Shown here piece after piece: positions 5,519 to 5,560 of a stretch of DNA of 5,560 bases. The stretch covers positions 1 to 5,560 of the forward strand of contig CAMLIA010000242.1 in the NCBI GenBank assembly GCA_946479905.1, given 5' to 3'. Below the pieces are notes generated by a model. That model was not told the DNA's origin. It did no database searches and was given only the letters and a program-made list of their open reading frames with translations. A program made the translations under genes and the position numbers. Position 1 is the stretch's first letter. Each line of letters opens with the position of its first letter. The stretch comes from an uncultured Frankiales bacterium (GTDB lineage: Bacteria; Actinomycetota; Actinomycetes; Mycobacteriales; SCTD01).

Positions 5519-5560
5519 CTACTGCATGAACAGCGTGTCGCTGCGACTGGAGCCCGCCTC
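5519..5560 (-). CDS. Possible 3' end of an upstream minus-strand gene (partial)
   Basis: On the minus strand the frame EAGSSRSDTLFMQ ends in TAG at 5521-5519, about 20 bases before the recombinase ATG, and 12 of its 13 codons end in G or C. It could be the tail of a gene co-transcribed with the recombinase. Only 42 bases are visible. A plus-strand ATG at 5526 (MNSVSLRLEPA, open to the window end) has equally good codon bias, so direction cannot be settled. A small inverted repeat, GTCGC-T-GCGAC, lies at 5537-5547. Confidence 0.2.
   Translation of the reverse strand, partial: EAGSSRSDTLFMQ

Overview
The window looks like part of a mobile element from a high-GC actinobacterium (Actinomycetota). 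G+C content is very high, coding third positions are almost all G or C in the real genes, starts are often GTG, and both large proteins (a MobF-type relaxase-helicase and a long serine recombinase with an RVSKERDD-type N-terminus) resemble families common on actinobacterial conjugative or mobilizable elements. Genus cannot be told from the sequence.

Layout. 1-154: six copies of a 9-bp tandem repeat cut off by the window edge, then a small inverted repeat. 155-370 (minus strand): a short gene of unknown function whose 5' end may be frameshifted. 382-934: about 550 bases without a convincing gene but rich in repeats: two GGGACGTCCC-centred palindromes just upstream of the minus-strand gene, four CGTGCG units at exact 11-bp spacing (565-608), a degenerate 21-bp direct repeat (652-714), a 6-bp-stem hairpin (749-764), and a second set of four CGTGCG units at 11-bp spacing (807-850). 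A possible 23-codon leader peptide (867-938) then runs into the relaxase start. 935-3703: complete MobF relaxase-helicase. 3700-3987: short ORF coupled to the relaxase stop, probably a decayed gene. 3984-5498 (minus strand): complete serine recombinase, convergent with the relaxase operon. 5499-5560: upstream region of the recombinase and perhaps the end or start of another gene.

Together the relaxase (nicks and unwinds the transferred strand) and the serine recombinase (integrates and excises) fit an integrative mobilizable or conjugative element, though no coupling protein or secretion gene is visible here. The most striking unexplained structure is the twin 11-bp-phased array immediately upstream of the relaxase, where an origin of transfer and relaxase-operon control sites would be expected. 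The recombinase has visibly more A/T third positions than the relaxase, so the two may have different histories.
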